Positions 25,494-34,650 of a stretch of 64,000 bases of DNA are shown piece after piece. Within the stretch, counting starts at the first letter, position 1. Every line of letters begins with the position of its first letter. The notes under the pieces were generated by a model. It was given only the letters and a program-made list of their open reading frames with translations. It was not told the origin of the DNA and searched no databases. This DNA is from Occidentia massiliensis (lineage in GTDB: Bacteria; Pseudomonadota; Alphaproteobacteria; Rickettsiales; Rickettsiaceae): contig CANJ01000026.1 of assembly GCA_000309075.1 (NCBI GenBank), positions 1 to 64,000 on the forward strand, in the 5' to 3' direction. The translations under genes were made by a program, and so were the position numbers.

Positions 25494-27866
25494 TTATAAA
25501 GACATTTCAGGTAAATATGTTATCTTTGAACTAAGCGCAATATCAAGTACTTGATCTGCCTCTGATAAAGGAATAATATCTAGATCATCCTTAATACTAT
25601 TAGGTATTTCTGCTAAGTCACTTGCATTACCTTCTGGTATTATTACAGTTTTAATTCCACCACGTTTAGCAGCTAATAATTTTTCCTTTAATCCTCCAAT
25701 AGGCAATATCCTACCACGTAAAGTAATCTCCCCTGTCATTGCTACTGAGAGCTTAACTGGAATTCCTGTCATCAAAGATACTATTGTAGTAAAAATAGCT
25801 ATACCAGCAGAAGGACCATCTTTAGGAATACCTCCTTCAGGAACATGCAAATGTATATCATAATTATTATACCGTTCATATTTTACATTATATTTTTCTG
25901 TCCTAGAACAAAAATAGCTAAAAGCAGTTTGACTTGACTCTTTCATAACTTCACCTAATTTACCTGTAGCTTTTATTTTACCTTTACCAGGTATCATTAC
26001 TGCCTCTATATATAATAAATCACCACCTACCTCCGTGTAAGCTAAACCAGTAGTAATGCCTACTTGATCGTAGCTTTCTACAATTCCATATTTATATTTT
26101 CTAACTCCAAGATATTGTGGAATATTTTCCTTTTTAATATTTTCTGATTTTATGCCAGTCTTACTCAAAATCTTTTTAAGGACTTTTCTACATAGTGTAC
26201 CTATATTCCTTTCTAAAGATCTTACTCCAGCTTCCTGTGTATAATATCTTATTAACTCCAATATTGCTTCATCTTCAATACTAAATTCTTTAGGCTTTAA
26301 GCCATTTGCTTTCATCTGTTTAGGAACAAGATAATGCTTTGCTATTTGCATTTTCTCTCCTTCAACATATCCAGCAATACGAATAATTTCCATACGATCA
26401 CGTAATGGCCCTGAGAAATTTAAAGTATTAGCTGTAGCTATAAAAACTACTTTTGAAAGATCATACTCTACTTCTAAAAAATTATCTTGAAAATGCTGAT
26501 TTTGTTCAGGATCCAAGGCTTCAAGCAAAGCAGATGTGGGATCTCCCCTAGAATCTCTAGATATTTTATCAATCTCATCTAACAGCATAACGACATTATC
26601 TGTGTTCTCTTTTTTTATCAAAGAAATAATTTTTCCTGGCATTGCACCAATATAAGTTCTTCTATGGCCCCTTATTTCAGCTTCATCACGTATACCACCA
26701 AGTGCAAATTTAGTGTATTTACGTCCTATAGCCTCTGCAATAGACTTCACTAAAGAAGTTTTCCCAACTCCTGGTGGGCCAACAAAACATAATATCTCTC
26801 CTTTAGATTTTTTTATCCTCTGTAATACAGCTAAATATTCACTTATTATTTCTTTAATTTTCTCTAAACCATAATGATCCCTTTCAAGTATTGCTAAGGC
26901 CTTATCCATATCAATTTTTACTATATCTTTATCATCTTTTCCCCAAGGCATCCCTAAAAGCACATCAAGATAATTTCTAATAACAGCAGCTTCAGCTGCC
27001 ATTGGATTCATTAATTTTAGCTTTTTTAATTCACTCTCTGCTTTTTCTTTTGCTTCTTTAGATAATTTTAAAGTATTAATCTTTTTCTGTAACTCAGCAA
27101 TATCTGATTTTTCATCATCTACACCTAAAACTTTCTTAATTACTTTCATCTTTTCAGTTAGAAAATAATCTCGTTGAGTTTTCTCAAGTTGCTTTTGTGC
27201 TTCTGAGTTTATTAATTCTTCTGTCTCAATTATAGCAATTTCTTCTGCAACAATCTTACATAAATGTTCTACCCTTTTTTTTACATTACTTATTTCAAGC
27301 AACGACTGTTTTTTAGCATTTTTACAAAGTAAGTGTGATGCTAAAGCATTAATTATATAACTTTGATTAGCATAAGCTGAAACTTGTACCAATAAATCTG
27401 GATTAACCTTTTTATTTAACTTTATGTATTTATTATATATTGCAATTGCCTCTGCTAATCTATTTTCAATTTCTTCAACATTATCAATCTTATCATCAGG
27501 AATAAGCTTATACTCAGCTACTAATATTTCTTGAAAATAACTTATTGAAAGCTTAACTTTATTTTCTACTTCTATTAGAATTTTATAATTGTTGTTAGGT
27601 ACTTTTACAACCTGCAATATTTTAGCTATAACACCAACCTTATATAAAAAGGTTATAGATGGTTTCTCATCATTAACATTTTGTTGAGTAGTAAATAAAG
27701 CATGCTGTCCTTCTGGGTTACTACCTAACATAGACAGGGTTTTTATTGACTCAGACCTTCCAATTGATAAAGGTACTACTATACCTGGAAATAACACTGT
27801 ATCTCTTATTGGAAAAAGAGGAAGTACAGGCGGTGCAACAGAAACATTATTTGAGATACGTGCCAC
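25494..27866 (-). CDS. lon: ATP-dependent protease Lon
   Basis: The protein has 790 residues, the standard length. The N-terminal substrate-binding domain starts LPLFPIRDTVLFPGIVVPL. The AAA+ domain has Walker A FVGPPGVGKTSLVKSIA (near residue 357), GIRDEAEIRGHRRTYIGAMPGKI and Walker B NVVMLLDEIDKI. The C-terminal protease domain carries the Ser-Lys dyad: Ser in PKDGPSAGIAIF (about 683) and Lys in LPIGGLKEKLLAAKRGG (about 726). Lon degrades misfolded and short-lived regulatory proteins as a cytoplasmic hexamer. It is intact. No heat-shock promoter could be recognised in the 100 bp shared with the divergent dehydratase gene. Confidence 0.97.
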   Translation of the reverse strand: MARISNNVSVAPPVLPLFPIRDTVLFPGIVVPLSIGRSESIKTLSMLGSNPEGQHALFTTQQNVNDEKPSITFLYKVGVIAKILQVVKVPNNNYKILIEVENKVKLSISYFQEILVAEYKLIPDDKIDNVEEIENRLAEAIAIYNKYIKLNKKVNPDLLVQVSAYANQSYIINALASHLLCKNAKKQSLLEISNVKKRVEHLCKIVAEEIAIIETEELINSEAQKQLEKTQRDYFLTEKMKVIKKVLGVDDEKSDIAELQKKINTLKLSKEAKEKAESELKKLKLMNPMAAEAAVIRNYLDVLLGMPWGKDDKDIVKIDMDKALAILERDHYGLEKIKEIISEYLAVLQRIKKSKGEILCFVGPPGVGKTSLVKSIAEAIGRKYTKFALGGIRDEAEIRGHRRTYIGAMPGKIISLIKKENTDNVVMLLDEIDKISRDSRGDPTSALLEALDPEQNQHFQDNFLEVEYDLSKVVFIATANTLNFSGPLRDRMEIIRIAGYVEGEKMQIAKHYLVPKQMKANGLKPKEFSIEDEAILELIRYYTQEAGVRSLERNIGTLCRKVLKKILSKTGIKSENIKKENIPQYLGVRKYKYGIVESYDQVGITTGLAYTEVGGDLLYIEAVMIPGKGKIKATGKLGEVMKESSQTAFSYFCSRTEKYNVKYERYNNYDIHLHVPEGGIPKDGPSAGIAIFTTIVSLMTGIPVKLSVAMTGEITLRGRILPIGGLKEKLLAAKRGGIKTVIIPEGNASDLAEIPNSIKDDLDIIPLSEADQVLDIALSSKITYLPEMSL

Positions 27867-27965
27867 TAAATTAATCCAAATTTTTATTTAATATTAACAT
27901 AATAAGCCATATAATTACCAATATTACTAAATTCAATCACACTTAATAACTTATTTTGATTTTCA

Positions 27966-29009
27966 ATGAAACATTTTAATCATATACAATCTATATCTGA
28001 TATTATACAATCTTACCACAGAATTAAATCCTATATTCATAAAACTCCAATCTTATATTCAAGATCTCTTAACCAAATGCTAGGGCATAAGATTTATTTT
28101 AAAGCAGAATCACTACAAAAAACAGGAGCTTTTAAGGTCAGAGGTATATTAAATCATTTACTTACCCTAAAAGACAAACATTTACTACCACAAAATATTG
28201 TCACTTACAGTACTGGTAATCATGGTATAGGACTTGCTTGGGTTGCAAAACTATTCAACCTACATGCAAGAATATATTTACCTAAAAACACTTCCGTAAT
28301 AAAACAACTAGCTGCAAATCATTATGGAGCAGAGGTAATACTTACTAATTCAAGAATTGAAGCAGAACAACAAGCAAAAAATGATCAAGAAAAAGGATTT
28401 TACTATTTACATCCTTCAGATAGTGAAAGCAGTATTGCTGGTGCAGGAACTATATGTTATGAAGCAATAAACCAATTAGGATTTAGCCCTGATGCAATAT
28501 TTGCTTCTTGTGGTGGCGGTGGATTACTTTCAGGCACATATTTAGCAAAAACACTGGTCTCACCATCAAGTTCATTAATAGGATCCGAACCACTACAGGC
28601 TAATGATGCATTCATTTCTTTAAACCAAAATTACATTTTTTCTTTTGCTGATTCACCAAACACTATAGCAGATGGTCTTCGAGCCCTTAGTATATCAGAG
28701 CGAACCTTTAAATATATTAAAAAATTAGATGATATGGTCCTTGTGCCAGAAAATTCTATTTACTATTGGACATTATGGATTACTCATTTATTAAAAGTAG
28801 TTTGTGAGCCATCATGTGCTCTTAATATGGCAGCTGCATGTAATTGGCTCTCAAGACAATCTAATACTAAAAAAATTCTTGTGATAATATCAGGAGGAAA
28901 TACCATACCTCAATTCTTTACTAATATAATACAAGACAAATCTTTTCTAAAGAAACCTAACATTAATGATGGTACTAAATCTACTATTTCTCTAAAATAT
29001 AATAGTTAA
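27966..29009 (+). CDS. threonine/serine dehydratase-like PLP enzyme
   Basis: The protein has 347 residues with the fold-type II PLP fold. The lysine that binds PLP is Lys57 in KTGAFKVRG after a K-A-E-S-L-Q sequence; the phosphate-binding loop is CGGGGLLSG (about 182-190); STGNHGIGLAWVAKL corresponds to the substrate loop S-A-G-N-H-x-Q-G. It lacks the regulatory ACT domain of biosynthetic IlvA, so it resembles catabolic TdcB or serine racemase. The product of the reaction would be 2-oxobutanoate from threonine or pyruvate from serine. It is divergent from lon and stands alone. The substrate is not certain. Confidence 0.85.
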   Translation: MKHFNHIQSISDIIQSYHRIKSYIHKTPILYSRSLNQMLGHKIYFKAESLQKTGAFKVRGILNHLLTLKDKHLLPQNIVTYSTGNHGIGLAWVAKLFNLHARIYLPKNTSVIKQLAANHYGAEVILTNSRIEAEQQAKNDQEKGFYYLHPSDSESSIAGAGTICYEAINQLGFSPDAIFASCGGGGLLSGTYLAKTLVSPSSSLIGSEPLQANDAFISLNQNYIFSFADSPNTIADGLRALSISERTFKYIKKLDDMVLVPENSIYYWTLWITHLLKVVCEPSCALNMAAACNWLSRQSNTKKILVIISGGNTIPQFFTNIIQDKSFLKKPNINDGTKSTISLKYNS

Positions 29010-29096
29010 AAACAAATAACCTTTTAAACATACATACCTTTTTATAAAAACTAAAAAAACACAAAGTACTTAAAAAATATATATTACTTACTGATT

Positions 29097-29921
29097 TCAT
29101 TTACCCAAACTCACTTGTGTAACCCTTGCTTTATCAACAGCCTGTTGCAATTGCCCAGCTGTCATTAACCCATAATATATCTTGTTACCAATTATTACTA
29201 CAGGTACACCGTCAATTCTAAGTTCAGATATTACATTATTTAAAATATTAATTATCTCATTGGTTTCAGAACTATTAGCTACTGTTTTAATCAAAGCAAC
29301 ATCCATTCCTATATCTAATAAAACACTATCAATAGCTTCAGAAGTTATATTTGATAAATTCATTAATTTATTATGAACTATAAGAAAATTTTCTGGCGAA
29401 TTTCGATAAACAGCTAAAGCAACTCTTGTTGCATAATCTGATAACTCTCCTAAAATTGCTATTGGTTCATAAAAAAATTTTATATCAGTATTTTTATTCA
29501 TCAAATTATTTATCACTTCATTAAGCTTTCTAGAATATGAACAATTATAATCATAAAATATAATCATAGTAACGTTACCTTCAGGGTTACCAGTTTGAGG
29601 AAGATATGAAATATCTTGTAATATTTTTCTTTGTTTAATAACAGTTTGCTCCATTTTAGCATTTTCTTCGTTTTTTGTCTTTTCTTGCATTATTTCAAGA
29701 GACTTAATAACAACTTCAGGATGATCCAAAATGAATTTCTCAACAATTTTATTAATTTCTTCTACATTTAAACTAGCTTTATGTTCTGGTGCTAGCTCTA
29801 TTGTACTTACAGCACCACTTAATGGCCTGGTATAACATCCCATAATTACATTACTGCATAAAGCTACAAGAAATAATATTATAATTGCAATAAACCCTGT
29901 ATTAAAGACTGATCTTTTCAT
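29097..29921 (-). CDS. DsbA-like thioredoxin-fold protein with a CxxS active site
   Basis: The protein has 274 residues, envelope-targeted: residues 9-28 are hydrophobic and end in GC (Cys29), possibly a lipoprotein or an anchor. IVEKFILDHPEVVIKSLEIMQEK is the N-terminal helix typical of alphaproteobacterial DsbA/ScsC-like proteins. The thioredoxin fold has the active site YDYNCSYSRKL: Cys127 is present but residue 130 is Ser where the family has Cys. A cis-Pro loop VPVVIIG is kept near 243. With CxxS it could act in mixed-disulfide or isomerase-type chemistry but not as a normal oxidant. It is the last gene after the M48 protease (76 bp gap). The sequence itself shows TCT for Ser130, so this is a substitution and not a frame problem. 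Confidence 0.85.
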   Translation of the reverse strand: MKRSVFNTGFIAIIILFLVALCSNVIMGCYTRPLSGAVSTIELAPEHKASLNVEEINKIVEKFILDHPEVVIKSLEIMQEKTKNEENAKMEQTVIKQRKILQDISYLPQTGNPEGNVTMIIFYDYNCSYSRKLNEVINNLMNKNTDIKFFYEPIAILGELSDYATRVALAVYRNSPENFLIVHNKLMNLSNITSEAIDSVLLDIGMDVALIKTVANSSETNEIINILNNVISELRIDGVPVVIIGNKIYYGLMTAGQLQQAVDKARVTQVSLGK

Positions 29922-29997
29922 ATATACTTGCCAATTTTTTACTATTTAAAACCAATATTTTTACTTTATTAAATAATTAAAGCTAAGAGATTAGCAT

Positions 29998-31293
29998 TTA
30001 TTTATCAAATATTAAATCTTGAGCTTTGTACCAATCAACAGTTTTCGGTTCTAGTTGTTTAATTGCCATTTTAGCTAATTGTTTAGCTTTTTCTATATAA
30101 CCAACTTTTTTACAAAAAATAGCAGCAGCTACTAAACTTTTTGCTTTATTACCCATTTTTTCATGATAAAGTGATATAAAATAAAAAACAGTTGCATCAT
30201 GGATTTTACTGCTAAGTTCTGTTATATCTAAAAAATACTTCTTAGGAATGGCGTTTTTAGGATATAATGTTATTGCACTTATTGCTCTACTTAACTTTAT
30301 CAAATCATCATCACCTAAAATTTCCAAGGCTTTATCATAGGAATTTACGGCTCTTTTATCACCATCTTGAAACAAAATATCACCCTGTAGTTCCCAATAA
30401 TATGGATCCAAGGAAAATTTTTGAGTAAGATAATGAATATTTTTTAATGCTTGCTTAGTTTTACCTTGACGAAAATATATTATAGTTTCAATATACTTTC
30501 TAAGGTCTTGGTTTAACTTGACTTTATTATATTTTTTTAATACAATGTCTATACTTTCAGTATAAGCTTCCAGTTTAGCTGCAGCTCTTTTATAATCTCT
30601 CACCATTGATTCAGATGATAAGTTATTCTTACATTTTGAATTATTATAGAAGTTTTTAACAATTTTTAACCTTTCCCTAGAAGGTGGATGTGTTTGTTCA
30701 TATAAATTTACATCACTAGGCAATATTTGATTATTGAAATTTTCTAGTAATTTTACTAGACCAATAGAACTGTAACCAGCTTGCTCTAACATTGAAAGAG
30801 CAACATTATCAGCTGCAAATTCACATGACCTAGAAAACTTTAACAAAGATTTACGAACATATTCTTGGGCTGATAACATCATAGATAATGGTAATTCTGA
30901 AGACTTAGTAATAACACTAGCAGCAATTGCTCCTATTACAGATGAAAGTGTAAGTAAACTATAATTTTGAGCTGCATCTATTGTTTTTACAACATGCTTA
31001 CTTGATATATGTCCTACCTCATGACTAATAACTCCTCGAAGTATTTCAGGATCAGGAAAACTTTTTATTAACCCACTATATATAAAGATCTTATTATCAA
31101 CCCTAGCATAAGCATTTATGTCATTATTATTAATTAATAAAATTTCTACCTTATTCAAATTAGCTACTTTTAAAATTGGAGCTGCTATCTTCTTAATAAC
31201 ATTATTAATCTCAGCATCTTCTATAATTGTGTCTGATAAACAGGAAAAAGAAAATACAATAATATTAATAAACAATAATAAAAACCTAATCAT
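29998..31293 (-). CDS. M48-family metalloprotease with TPR-like C-terminus (BepA/LoiP-like)
   Basis: The protein has 431 residues. A signal peptide-like hydrophobic N-terminus (2-18) points to the periplasm. The zinc site is [10 protein letters not shown] at residues 91-100 (His91, Glu92, His95), and the third ligand is Glu158 in [14 protein letters not shown]. Residues about 250-431 form tetratricopeptide-like helices ([47 protein letters not shown]). Such proteases degrade or chaperone misassembled outer-membrane proteins. The start ATG overlaps the fdxA stop by four bases (ATGA), so translation is coupled with fdxA. Confidence 0.9.
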   Translation of the reverse strand: MIRFLLLFINIIVFSFSCLSDTIIEDAEINNVIKKIAAPILKVANLNKVEILLINNNDINAYARVDNKIFIYSGLIKSFPDPEILRGVISHEVGHISSKHVVKTIDAAQNYSLLTLSSVIGAIAASVITKSSELPLSMMLSAQEYVRKSLLKFSRSCEFAADNVALSMLEQAGYSSIGLVKLLENFNNQILPSDVNLYEQTHPPSRERLKIVKNFYNNSKCKNNLSSESMVRDYKRAAAKLEAYTESIDIVLKKYNKVKLNQDLRKYIETIIYFRQGKTKQALKNIHYLTQKFSLDPYYWELQGDILFQDGDKRAVNSYDKALEILGDDDLIKLSRAISAITLYPKNAIPKKYFLDITELSSKIHDATVFYFISLYHEKMGNKAKSLVAAAIFCKKVGYIEKAKQLAKMAIKQLEPKTVDWYKAQDLIFDK

Positions 31294-31613
31294 ATCAATT
31301 CACAATATTTTTTAAATTTATTAGTTTCGTCCTTATGTAAATCAGCATCTGGCAATGGAGGTTTTTTATAAAGAATTTGAGGCCATTTCTTTGAAAATTC
31401 TTGCCCAATTTCTATCCATTCTATTAACTCTTCTGCTTCTGGTTTAATTGCAGATATAGGACATTCTAGCTCGCATACACCACAGTCAATACATCTATCA
31501 GGATCAATAACCAGCATTAACTCACCCTCATGAAAACAATCTACAGGGCACACCTCTACACAATCTGTATATTTACATTTTATACAAGAATCAGTTACCA
31601 CATATGTCATCAA
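31290..31613 (-). CDS. fdxA: ferredoxin FdxA (7Fe-8S type)
   Basis: The protein has 107 residues. Cys residues in [19 protein letters not shown] and [12 protein letters not shown] bind one 3Fe-4S and one 4Fe-4S cluster, the layout of the alphaproteobacterial FdxA with its C-terminal extension ([19 protein letters not shown]). It transfers electrons in the cytoplasm, possibly from the ferredoxin reductase encoded at 54.6 kb, which is an inference. It overlaps ccmC by about 20 bases at its 5' end and the M48 gene by four at its 3' end. Two ATGs (31613 and 31610) are possible starts; the second fits the family. Confidence 0.93.
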   Translation of the reverse strand: MMTYVVTDSCIKCKYTDCVEVCPVDCFHEGELMLVIDPDRCIDCGVCELECPISAIKPEAEELIEWIEIGQEFSKKWPQILYKKPPLPDADLHKDETNKFKKYCELI

Positions 31614-32325
31614 TATTTCCTAAATTTATGGAATTATAAGATTTTATTTTAAAAAATAATACATTTATTCTAAATATAATTACTAAGATAAAATAAAACA
31701 AAAAAGATATAAACATCATTATTAAAGGCTTTAACATTGAGATATGGATAGTTGATCCATCAAACCTAAAAACACTAGCTGGTTGATGAAGAGTACTCCA
31801 TATATCAACTGAAAACTTTACTACAGGTATATTAATAGCTCCAATTAAAGAAATCACAGAAGCTGGCTTCTCACAGCGAAGTATATTATCTCCAGCATTG
31901 ACTACTATAATATAACTTAAATACAACATAAATAATATAAGCATTGAGGTTAATCTTGCATCCCATACCCACCAAGTGCCCCATGCTGGCTGTCCCCAAA
32001 TAGAACCTGTAATTAATGTAATAGCAGCAAAACAACAACCTATAGGAGCTGCTGATACTGCCACGATGTATAAAATTTTCACTTGCCAAACAATAGAACC
32101 AAAACTACAAAAGGCAATAAAAGTATATATAATTAGAGATAACCAAGCAGAAGGTACATGTATATACATTATCCGTACTAATTCCCCTTGTTGATAATCA
32201 ATAGGAGAAACAAAAAATGATAAATATATACCATAACTAAAAGTTAAAATGAATATTATAACTAAATATGGTAATATTTTTAATGACAAAGATAAAAATA
32301 TTTTAGGAGTTAAAAATTTAAGCAT
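31591..32325 (-). CDS. ccmC: heme exporter/handling protein CcmC (cytochrome c maturation)
   Basis: The protein has 244 residues and six membrane helices. It carries the tryptophan-rich WWD motif [20 protein letters not shown] (about residues 108-127), and HVPSAWL with a conserved His near 56. CcmC loads heme onto CcmE in the periplasm before attachment to c-type cytochromes. It lies in a compressed run with pgeF upstream (8-base overlap) and fdxA downstream (about 23-base overlap), which implies one transcript. Other ccm genes are not in the window, as is common for the dispersed ccm set of Rickettsiales. Confidence 0.93.
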   Translation of the reverse strand: MLKFLTPKIFLSLSLKILPYLVIIFILTFSYGIYLSFFVSPIDYQQGELVRIMYIHVPSAWLSLIIYTFIAFCSFGSIVWQVKILYIVAVSAAPIGCCFAAITLITGSIWGQPAWGTWWVWDARLTSMLILFMLYLSYIIVVNAGDNILRCEKPASVISLIGAINIPVVKFSVDIWSTLHQPASVFRFDGSTIHISMLKPLIMMFISFLFYFILVIIFRINVLFFKIKSYNSINLGNIDDICGN

Positions 32326-33076
32326 TTGTAATCATTATAGTAGATAACATATTTCCATTATAAGGAATATTAGTATGGCAATAGCGTCTATAACTTGGAT
32401 AGAGCTCTGGTATTAAATAAGTATCATCTTTAGAAAATTCAACTATTTCAACATTCTCATCTAAAAGTTTAGATTTTACAAACCCAGGTAAATCAAATAA
32501 AAACTTATTACTTTTTAATGAATTCTTAAAAAAATAATTATAGTTACTATTATCTTTAATAAAATTATTACAAAAATCTTTATCTACCTCATAGGAATTC
32601 TGCTGTATAGATGGACCAATTATTGCTTTTACATTAAGTACATTATTACTACTTAAATTTCTCATTAAAACTATAGTATTTTTAATAATATCAGCTTTTG
32701 CACTTTTCCAACCACAGTGGGCTGCTCCAATAAGCTTTCCATCTTCACTAAATAAAAGCACAGGTACACAATCAGCAGTTTTTATTGCAAGTACTAGTAA
32801 TGGAACATCAGTAACAACAGCATCTGCAATTGGATCATTATATAAATCGTAATTAGTATTCTTTGCATAATAAACCTTATTACCATGGACTTGTTTTAAA
32901 ATAACAATACCTTTTGCTCTTAAATCATCTATAATCGCTTTTCTGTTATTCTCAACTTGTTTCAAATTTATAACATTATTATCCTTAAATGATAATGAAT
33001 ATACATGTGTAGACTTAACAAAAGACTTATCAAAAAATTTATAACATACTTTTTTAGAAATAATTGTTTTTCTCAT
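32318..33076 (-). CDS. pgeF: peptidoglycan editing factor PgeF (YfiH/laccase-domain family)
   Basis: The protein has 252 residues. The zinc-binding residues of the family are all present: His in LKQVHGNKVYY, Cys in IKTADCVPVLLF and His in GAAHCGWKSAKADI. PgeF cleaves wrongly incorporated serine from UDP-MurNAc and shows purine nucleosidase activity in some homologues. The start at 33076 overlaps the start of the divergent GS-like gene: the sequence CATG at 33074-33077 serves both. Its own promoter must therefore lie inside the GS-like coding sequence, unless the gene begins elsewhere. Confidence 0.9.
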   Translation of the reverse strand: MRKTIISKKVCYKFFDKSFVKSTHVYSLSFKDNNVINLKQVENNRKAIIDDLRAKGIVILKQVHGNKVYYAKNTNYDLYNDPIADAVVTDVPLLVLAIKTADCVPVLLFSEDGKLIGAAHCGWKSAKADIIKNTIVLMRNLSSNNVLNVKAIIGPSIQQNSYEVDKDFCNNFIKDNSNYNYFFKNSLKSNKFLFDLPGFVKSKLLDENVEIVEFSKDDTYLIPELYPSYRRYCHTNIPYNGNMLSTIMITNA

Positions 33077-33899
33077 GAGTGATAATATTGAGTTTGTTTT
33101 AAAGTTATCAAATAAGCTAAAAAAAGCTAATGCTTTAGAAAAGTTACAGAAAAGATTAAAGCAACAATTTCATTATAAGCTAAAAATAGGAGTAGAGGTA
33201 GAATTTTATTTAACTCCTTATAATATCAATCAAAAGTTATATCAATATTTCAAACCTTACAATCTTAAGAAAGAAAGAGGATACAGTCAATATGAGATCG
33301 AATTACCTCCAACTGATAATTTAACTGATTTATCTAATCTTATTAATAGTACAATAACCAAAATTAAATCAATAGTATCATCACATGGTGGAATAGCAAA
33401 TTTTGAACCAAAACCTTATTCCATTGATTATGGTAATTCTTTACATTTTCATATTGAACTGCTAGACAAAAATAATATAAATATTTTTGAAAAAGATCAT
33501 ACTGTTTTAAAACTTACAGCTAATAGTATATGCCATTATATGAAAGAAACATTCTTAGTATTTGCATCATCAACTATAGATTTTTCTAGATTCGACAAAA
33601 ACTTTATGGCACCTACCCATATCTCATTTGGAGGCAATAATCGTACTGTTGCAGTTAGAATTCCAGCAAGCTCCCCTTTAAGAATAGAACACCGCTTAGC
33701 TTCACCTTCTACTTGCCCATATCTAGCACTATATACAATACTAAATTCAATATATCAAGGAATGCACAACTCTAATAGAATTAAAAGCTACCCTAAAATC
33801 TATGGTAATGCATATGACCCCCAATATAAATTAGAACCTCTACCAAATAATTTTACTTCTGCATTAAAACATTTTAATTTCAACTTTTTTAAGCATTAG
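33075..33899 (+). CDS. glutamine-synthetase-like catalytic domain protein (no beta-grasp domain)
   Basis: The protein has 274 residues against about 450-470 for GlnA. It has the catalytic fold only: VEVEFYL (Glu41, Glu43), SQYEIELPPT (Glu74, Glu76), GNSLHFHIEL (His124, His126), GGNNRTVAVRIP (Arg190, Arg195), RIEHR (Glu205, Arg207) and PYLALYTIL. These are the metal, ammonia and ATP site residues of the glutamine synthetase/glutamate-amine ligase superfamily, but the N-terminal beta-grasp domain and much of the connecting sequence are missing. The reaction is thus unknown: glutamate with an amine, or a non-enzymatic role. The stop codon overlaps the stop of the convergent ankyrin gene by four bases. 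The start overlaps that of pgeF. Confidence 0.7.
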   Translation: MSDNIEFVLKLSNKLKKANALEKLQKRLKQQFHYKLKIGVEVEFYLTPYNINQKLYQYFKPYNLKKERGYSQYEIELPPTDNLTDLSNLINSTITKIKSIVSSHGGIANFEPKPYSIDYGNSLHFHIELLDKNNINIFEKDHTVLKLTANSICHYMKETFLVFASSTIDFSRFDKNFMAPTHISFGGNNRTVAVRIPASSPLRIEHRLASPSTCPYLALYTILNSIYQGMHNSNRIKSYPKIYGNAYDPQYKLEPLPNNFTSALKHFNFNFFKH

Positions 33900-34510
33900 G
33901 ATTCTTGACAGTCCTGTTCCAGTAGTAACGCAACTTCAGCAAGCAATTCAAGATCACCATTATCTTCTTGATGTTTTATCACTACCTCCTTATCATTACA
34001 TGTACACGCCTTATTGGACTCATGACTTAATAATAATCCATAAATTTCTTCCACACCTGAATTATTAGCAACGTCTAAAGCCTTTTGACCATTATTACCT
34101 TTTACACTAACATCAGCTCCAGACTTAAGCAAAACATCAACAAACTTTTTGTTCATATTTGAGGTTGCCCAATGTAAAGCTGTATAACCCTTTTCATCTT
34201 GAGCATCAATAATGCCTTTACATTTATCTCCACTCATTAATTCAATTATATATTTAAGAGTTCTCATATTACACTCATTATTTCGATCATCAACTTCTTT
34301 ACCAGCTGCTAGATGCAAAGCCGTTTGCCCAGCCTCATTCTTAGCTCCAACATCAATATATCCATTTTTAACAGCATTTCTTATAGTTTGCAGATCGAAA
34401 CCTAAATCACTATTGTAAGCCATATAATGTAAAATTGTGTATCCAGTACTTGGCTCTACATATGTAAAATTTTTTCGAAAATTTTCTCTAAGCTGTCTTA
34501 ATTTAAACAT
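33896..34510 (-). CDS. ankyrin-repeat protein, 204 residues
   Basis: At least three ankyrin repeats are visible: YTILHYMAYNSDLGFD, NEAGQTALHLAAGKEVDDR and KGYTALHWATSNMNKKFVDVLLKSGADVS followed by NGQKALDVANNSGVEEI. No signal peptide. The C-terminal 40 residues are acidic, with several Cys and Glu. Ankyrin proteins of Rickettsiales are frequent substrates of the Vir-type type IV secretion system, but this one is not known to be. It converges on the GS-like gene with overlapping stops. Composition resembles the rest of the window. Confidence 0.85.
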   Translation of the reverse strand: MFKLRQLRENFRKNFTYVEPSTGYTILHYMAYNSDLGFDLQTIRNAVKNGYIDVGAKNEAGQTALHLAAGKEVDDRNNECNMRTLKYIIELMSGDKCKGIIDAQDEKGYTALHWATSNMNKKFVDVLLKSGADVSVKGNNGQKALDVANNSGVEEIYGLLLSHESNKACTCNDKEVVIKHQEDNGDLELLAEVALLLEQDCQES

Positions 34511-34650
34511 TTTTTAAGTTCCTCTTGTTTATCCAGTGACAATATAGCAGTATAATATACTAAGTTAATATATTATACAATTATAAAAAGAATTATTTAT
34601 ATATTTATCATCTATATTAATAAACGTTAATATATTCTACTATCTTAATG

